DNA of 64,000 bases, from assembly GCA_902780635.1 (NCBI GenBank), contig CACZGH010000017.1, forward strand, positions 1 to 64,000, given 5' to 3'. The translations under genes were made by a program, and so were the position numbers. The notes under the pieces were generated by a model, which worked only from the letters and a program-made list of their open reading frames with translations, ran no database searches and was not told the DNA's origin. This DNA comes from an uncultured Prevotellaceae bacterium (lineage in GTDB: Bacteria; Bacteroidota; Bacteroidia; Bacteroidales; Bacteroidaceae). This document shows positions 61,442-64,000 of the stretch, in pieces. The first letter of the stretch is position 1, and every line of letters starts with the position of its first letter.

Positions 61442-62014
61442 TCAGGCATATAAATCGATGTTAAAGTCGAACGGCGACTCTATATCCCTGAGGAAAGGAT
61501 GCTTTTTGTCTCTCTCGGAGAGAATGATTTTGTCGGCGGGCAACTGCCAGTCGATGGCCAGGTCGGGGTCATTCCATGCAATGGCGCCTTCACTCTCTGG
61601 ATGATAAAACTCGTCACATTTATACTGGAAGACGGCTTCCTCTGAGAGCACGCAAAATCCGTGTGCGAAACCTCTTGGAATGAAAAACATGCGGTGGTTT
61701 TCGCCAGTCAGTTCACAGGTCACATTCTTTCCGTATGTTGGCGACCCTTTTCTGATGTCGACGGCCACATCAAGAACCCTTCCTTTGAGCACTCTGACAA
61801 GTTTGCTTTGCACGAAAGGCCATTTCTGGAAATGCAATCCACGCAAAACACCGTATGAAGACTTGCTCTCATTGTCTTGTACAAACTGGATAGTCCTCAC
61901 TTGCTTGTCAAAATCTCGTTTGGAATACGATTCGAAAAAGTAGCCTCTCGAATCCTCAAATATCTTTGGTTCGATGATAACTACACCGTCAATCTCTGTT
62001 TTGATTACTTCCAT
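61442..62014 (-). CDS. rfbC: dTDP-4-dehydrorhamnose 3,5-epimerase
   Basis: This 190-residue cupin-like enzyme catalyses the third step of dTDP-L-rhamnose synthesis. Family motifs include SRGYFFESY, GVLRGLHFQ with catalytic His61, IPRGFAHGF and YKCDEFYHPESE with the catalytic tyrosine region. No rfbA, rfbB or rfbD is adjacent. The promoter region is an exact 74-bp direct repeat, giving two candidate -7 boxes (62041-62048 and 62125-62132 on the minus strand). Confidence 0.95.
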   Translation of the reverse strand: MEVIKTEIDGVVIIEPKIFEDSRGYFFESYSKRDFDKQVRTIQFVQDNESKSSYGVLRGLHFQKWPFVQSKLVRVLKGRVLDVAVDIRKGSPTYGKNVTCELTGENHRMFFIPRGFAHGFCVLSEEAVFQYKCDEFYHPESEGAIAWNDPDLAIDWQLPADKIILSERDKKHPFLRDIESPFDFNIDLYA

Positions 62015-62039
62015 GTCTCATTCTTTTTCAATTTCGGCT

Positions 62040-62197
62040 GCAAAGTTACGAAAAGTTGAGAGGAGAATAAAAAGAATTCATTCTTTTTTTATCCCGAGAC
62101 AGAGTAACTTCGCTGATTTGTCAGCAAAGTTACGAAAAGTTGAGAGGAGAATAAAAAGAATTCATTCTTTTTTTATCCCGAGACAGAGTAACTTCGC
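62040..62197. repeat. Exact 74-bp direct repeat duplicating the rfbC promoter
   Basis: The 74-bp unit at 62040-62113 is repeated without mismatch at 62124-62197, separated by 10 bp. Each unit starts gcaaagttac and ends gtaacttcgc, so its ends are near-perfect inverted repeats. Each contains a minus-strand TAACTTTG promoter box and an EcoRI-like gaattc centre. Identity implies recent duplication. Confidence 0.9.
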
Positions 62198-62292
62198 AAC
62201 GAAATGGCAAAAACTCAAAAAGTTTCGGCATAAAAAATGAATTTGTACATTTATTATGCCGAGACTAAGAAACCTGAACTTAATTTTTGCTT

Positions 62293-63678
62293 TTATTGAT
62301 GACGTGCAGTATGCATATGATAACCATACAACATCACCACCAAGAAGCAGATCAGCGGGAGCACAAAGGAGGCGTTGGTGGCAGGCATGGAACCGAATAC
62401 CGTGCCACAGTCGATGATCATCGCCTGAAGCGGTGGCAGAACCGATCCACCGAGAATAGCCATAATCAAGCCGGCAGCGCCAAATTTAGCATCATCTCCA
62501 AGACCATCAAGAGCAATTCCATAGATGGTTGGGAACATCAGCGACATGCATCCACTGACGCAGACCAGGCTATAAAGCCCCAAACGATTCTGAAATAGGA
62601 TGACGCCCAACGTGAAAATCATTCCCAGAATAGCAAAGATGGCCAAAAGTTTGGCAGGTTGTAGCCATTTCATCAGATAGGTGGCGATGAACCTTGAGCA
62701 GATGAAGAAGAGCATGGCCATAATATTATATCCTTGGCTGAGCACTTCTGCATTTCTTTCAGTCATTGCCCCCGATGTGTCTATACCCAAGAGATTTCCG
62801 ATAGTGTGCTCCAATGTTGTATAATCGCCTTCTGCCAACAATAGTCGTGTGCCATATTGGATGATGAAAGTCCAGCACATAATCTGCGCACCAACATAGA
62901 AGAACTGCGCTACGACACCCTCACGATAGCGCTTCAAGGCAAAGATGCGTCTGATGCTGGCCATTGGATGCACATCGTGGTTTTGGTCGCCCATCTTCGG
63001 CATTTTGGTGAAAAGAATGACGAGAAACATCACCACAATGACCAGGCCAATAATCAGGTAGGGAGAGATGAGCACGCTCAAATCCTGATTTTTGAGTGTC
63101 TCAAACTCCGTTTCATTGAGCAGTGCCCGCTCATCGCTTCCCATGGGATTGAGCTTTGCCTGAATGAAATTCATGGCAACAAACATGCCTATGATAGAGC
63201 CGCATGGGTTGAAGCACTGGGCCATGTTAAGACGGCGTGTGGCTGTCGCCTCAGGTCCCATCGTCAGGATATAGGGGTTGCAGCTTGTCTCTAAGAACGA
63301 CAATCCACAGGTCATAATAAAGTAGGCCACGAGGAAGCAGCCATAGACACCCACCATCTTAGCGGGGAAGAACAACAAAGCCCCAACGGCATAGAGGCCG
63401 AGTCCCATGAGCACTCCCGCCTTGTAGGAATAACGGCGTATGAAGATGGCTGCAGGGAAAGCCATACAGAAATAGCCACCATAAAAGGCCACCTGCACCA
63501 ATGCTCCCTCTGTGACGCTCATGCGGAAGATTTTGGAGAATGCTTTCACCATCGGGTTAGTGATGTCGTTGGCGAAGCCCCAGAGGGCGAAGCATAATGT
63601 AACGAGCACGAAAGGCAGGAGAAAGCTCACGCCATCTTTCGTGATGAGAGAAGTCTGCTGTTGTTCTTGTTTACTCAT
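62293..63678 (-). CDS. FucP-type sugar:H+ symporter (MFS)
   Basis: From ATG 63678 this is a 461-residue transporter with twelve hydrophobic segments. The N-terminal LVTLCFALWGFANDITNPMV is characteristic of the FucP/GlcP branch of the major facilitator superfamily. The motif around residue 130 (FLETSCNPYILTMGPE) is also typical. Fucose, glucose, galactose and related sugars are all possible. The ATG at 63729 lies inside the -7 box and is rejected. No catabolic genes for a sugar are adjacent. Confidence 0.92.
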   Translation of the reverse strand: MSKQEQQQTSLITKDGVSFLLPFVLVTLCFALWGFANDITNPMVKAFSKIFRMSVTEGALVQVAFYGGYFCMAFPAAIFIRRYSYKAGVLMGLGLYAVGALLFFPAKMVGVYGCFLVAYFIMTCGLSFLETSCNPYILTMGPEATATRRLNMAQCFNPCGSIIGMFVAMNFIQAKLNPMGSDERALLNETEFETLKNQDLSVLISPYLIIGLVIVVMFLVILFTKMPKMGDQNHDVHPMASIRRIFALKRYREGVVAQFFYVGAQIMCWTFIIQYGTRLLLAEGDYTTLEHTIGNLLGIDTSGAMTERNAEVLSQGYNIMAMLFFICSRFIATYLMKWLQPAKLLAIFAILGMIFTLGVILFQNRLGLYSLVCVSGCMSLMFPTIYGIALDGLGDDAKFGAAGLIMAILGGSVLPPLQAMIIDCGTVFGSMPATNASFVLPLICFLVVMLYGYHMHTARHQ

Positions 63679-63726
63679 ATTTTCATTAGATATCTTAGTT
63701 TGATCGATTCTAGTCAAAAATCGTTG

Positions 63727-63734
63727 CAAATTTA
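63727..63734 (-). promoter_or_regulatory. -7 promoter element for the transporter
   Basis: Minus strand TAAATTTG lies 48 bp before ATG 63678. Confidence 0.6.
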
Positions 63735-63837
63735 AAACTTTTCCATGAGAAATAATAGATTACGTTGGCCTTTTTCGTCATCCGGGGCGAAATTAATATA
63801 CATTTTCACGCCCAATGCAACCTTCCTATTTTCAAAA

Positions 63838-63868
63838 GGGACTCAATGCTGTCTCAGCATCGAGTCCC
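63838..63868 (-). terminator. Terminator of a minus-strand gene to the right
   Basis: GGGACTC-a-ATGCTG and CAGCAT-c-GAGTCCC form a long stem; on the minus strand it is followed by TTTTGAAAA. Confidence 0.65.
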
Positions 63869-64000
63869 TCGCAAACTTCAAACAACCAAATTAAAGGAAG
63901 TTCTGGAGTAAAAGTGTGATCGATTTCAGACATTACTCCTATGAACTGTAGGAATTGAGTGGTACATTATTATCGTATAAACAGCAGTTCACGATACTTG
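63869..64000 (-). other. Right-hand edge, possible 3' end of a gene
   Basis: No gene can be supported here. Two minus-strand frames run in from the right and stop near 63970 (ending KYRELLFIR) and near 63940. Either could be the C terminus of a gene that lies mostly outside the window, consistent with the terminator at 63838. Confidence 0.3.

Noticed and set aside
61974-62240. 88-codon plus-strand frame with an internal repeated peptide
   Set aside because: The repeat is only a translation of the 74-bp DNA duplication (84-bp period, a multiple of three), not a protein repeat.

Overview
The window is chromosomal DNA of a Bacteroidales bacterium, most likely Prevotella or a close relative. Evidence: most intergenic regions carry the Bacteroidetes sigma factor -7 element TAnnTTTG (often with TTTG about 20 bp upstream), and few starts have a clear Shine-Dalgarno sequence. 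MurF and alanine racemase are fused, and there are several Bacteroidetes-type secreted proteins and lipoproteins (DUF4153, DUF3298, DUF362, histidine phosphatase, GH2/GH31 enzymes). No phage structural genes, transposase or CRISPR array were seen.

Layout. 1-4.2 kb: two tRNA genes (Gly-CCC, Thr-CGT), uvrA and a phosphate butyryltransferase, all on the minus strand. 4.4-13.4 kb: a LacI regulator with a perfect 20-bp operator on its own promoter, followed by a GH31 alpha-xylosidase with a PA14 insert, a GH2 beta-galactosidase and a second YicI-type GH31; the set fits removal of galactosyl and xylosyl side chains from xyloglucan oligosaccharides. 13.4-15 kb: simple repeats, a small inverted-repeat element, and a cobU/ABC-ATPase pair. 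15.3-17.4 kb: an OxyR orthologue divergent from a membrane ferredoxin and thioredoxin. 17.6-22.5 kb: small hypothetical genes, a carboxylesterase remnant, a short promoter-terminator unit, a GNAT enzyme, a MerR/GyrI-type regulator, a GNAT remnant and a DUF3795 protein.

22.5-28.0 kb is the clearest accessory region. Five minus-strand genes are preceded by a roughly 400-nt leader packed with perfect hairpins: an unknown 243-aa protein, an HNH-like mini-protein, a divergent S-adenosylmethionine synthetase with intact active-site motifs, an unknown coiled-coil protein and an N-formylglutamate amidohydrolase-like enzyme. This leader and operon are my best candidate for an undescribed system.

28.3-37.5 kb: secreted enzymes (phosphodiester glycosidase-like, DUF362, GH2), then D-lactate dehydrogenase, a DUF4153 membrane protein, an alkaline-phosphatase-superfamily enzyme and a DUF418 protein. 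37.6-41 kb: a Tat/lipoprotein aldo-keto reductase with ferredoxin motifs, its probable membrane Fe-S partner, and a Fur-family regulator. 41-49 kb: PfkB kinase, LolA-like, FMN-binding and TraB proteins, a lipoprotein, a histidine phosphatase, a DUF3298 protein and a DegT aminotransferase. 49-58 kb: murF-alr, YitT, EamA, a CDF transporter, FKBP, an outer-membrane barrel and a trypsin-like lipoprotein. 58-63.7 kb: glmS, UDP-glucose dehydrogenase, rfbC (behind an exact 74-bp direct repeat that duplicates its promoter) and a FucP-type sugar transporter. Genes for sugar-nucleotide and envelope synthesis (glmS, murF-alr, ugd, rfbC, the aminotransferase) are spread through the right half without forming one operon.
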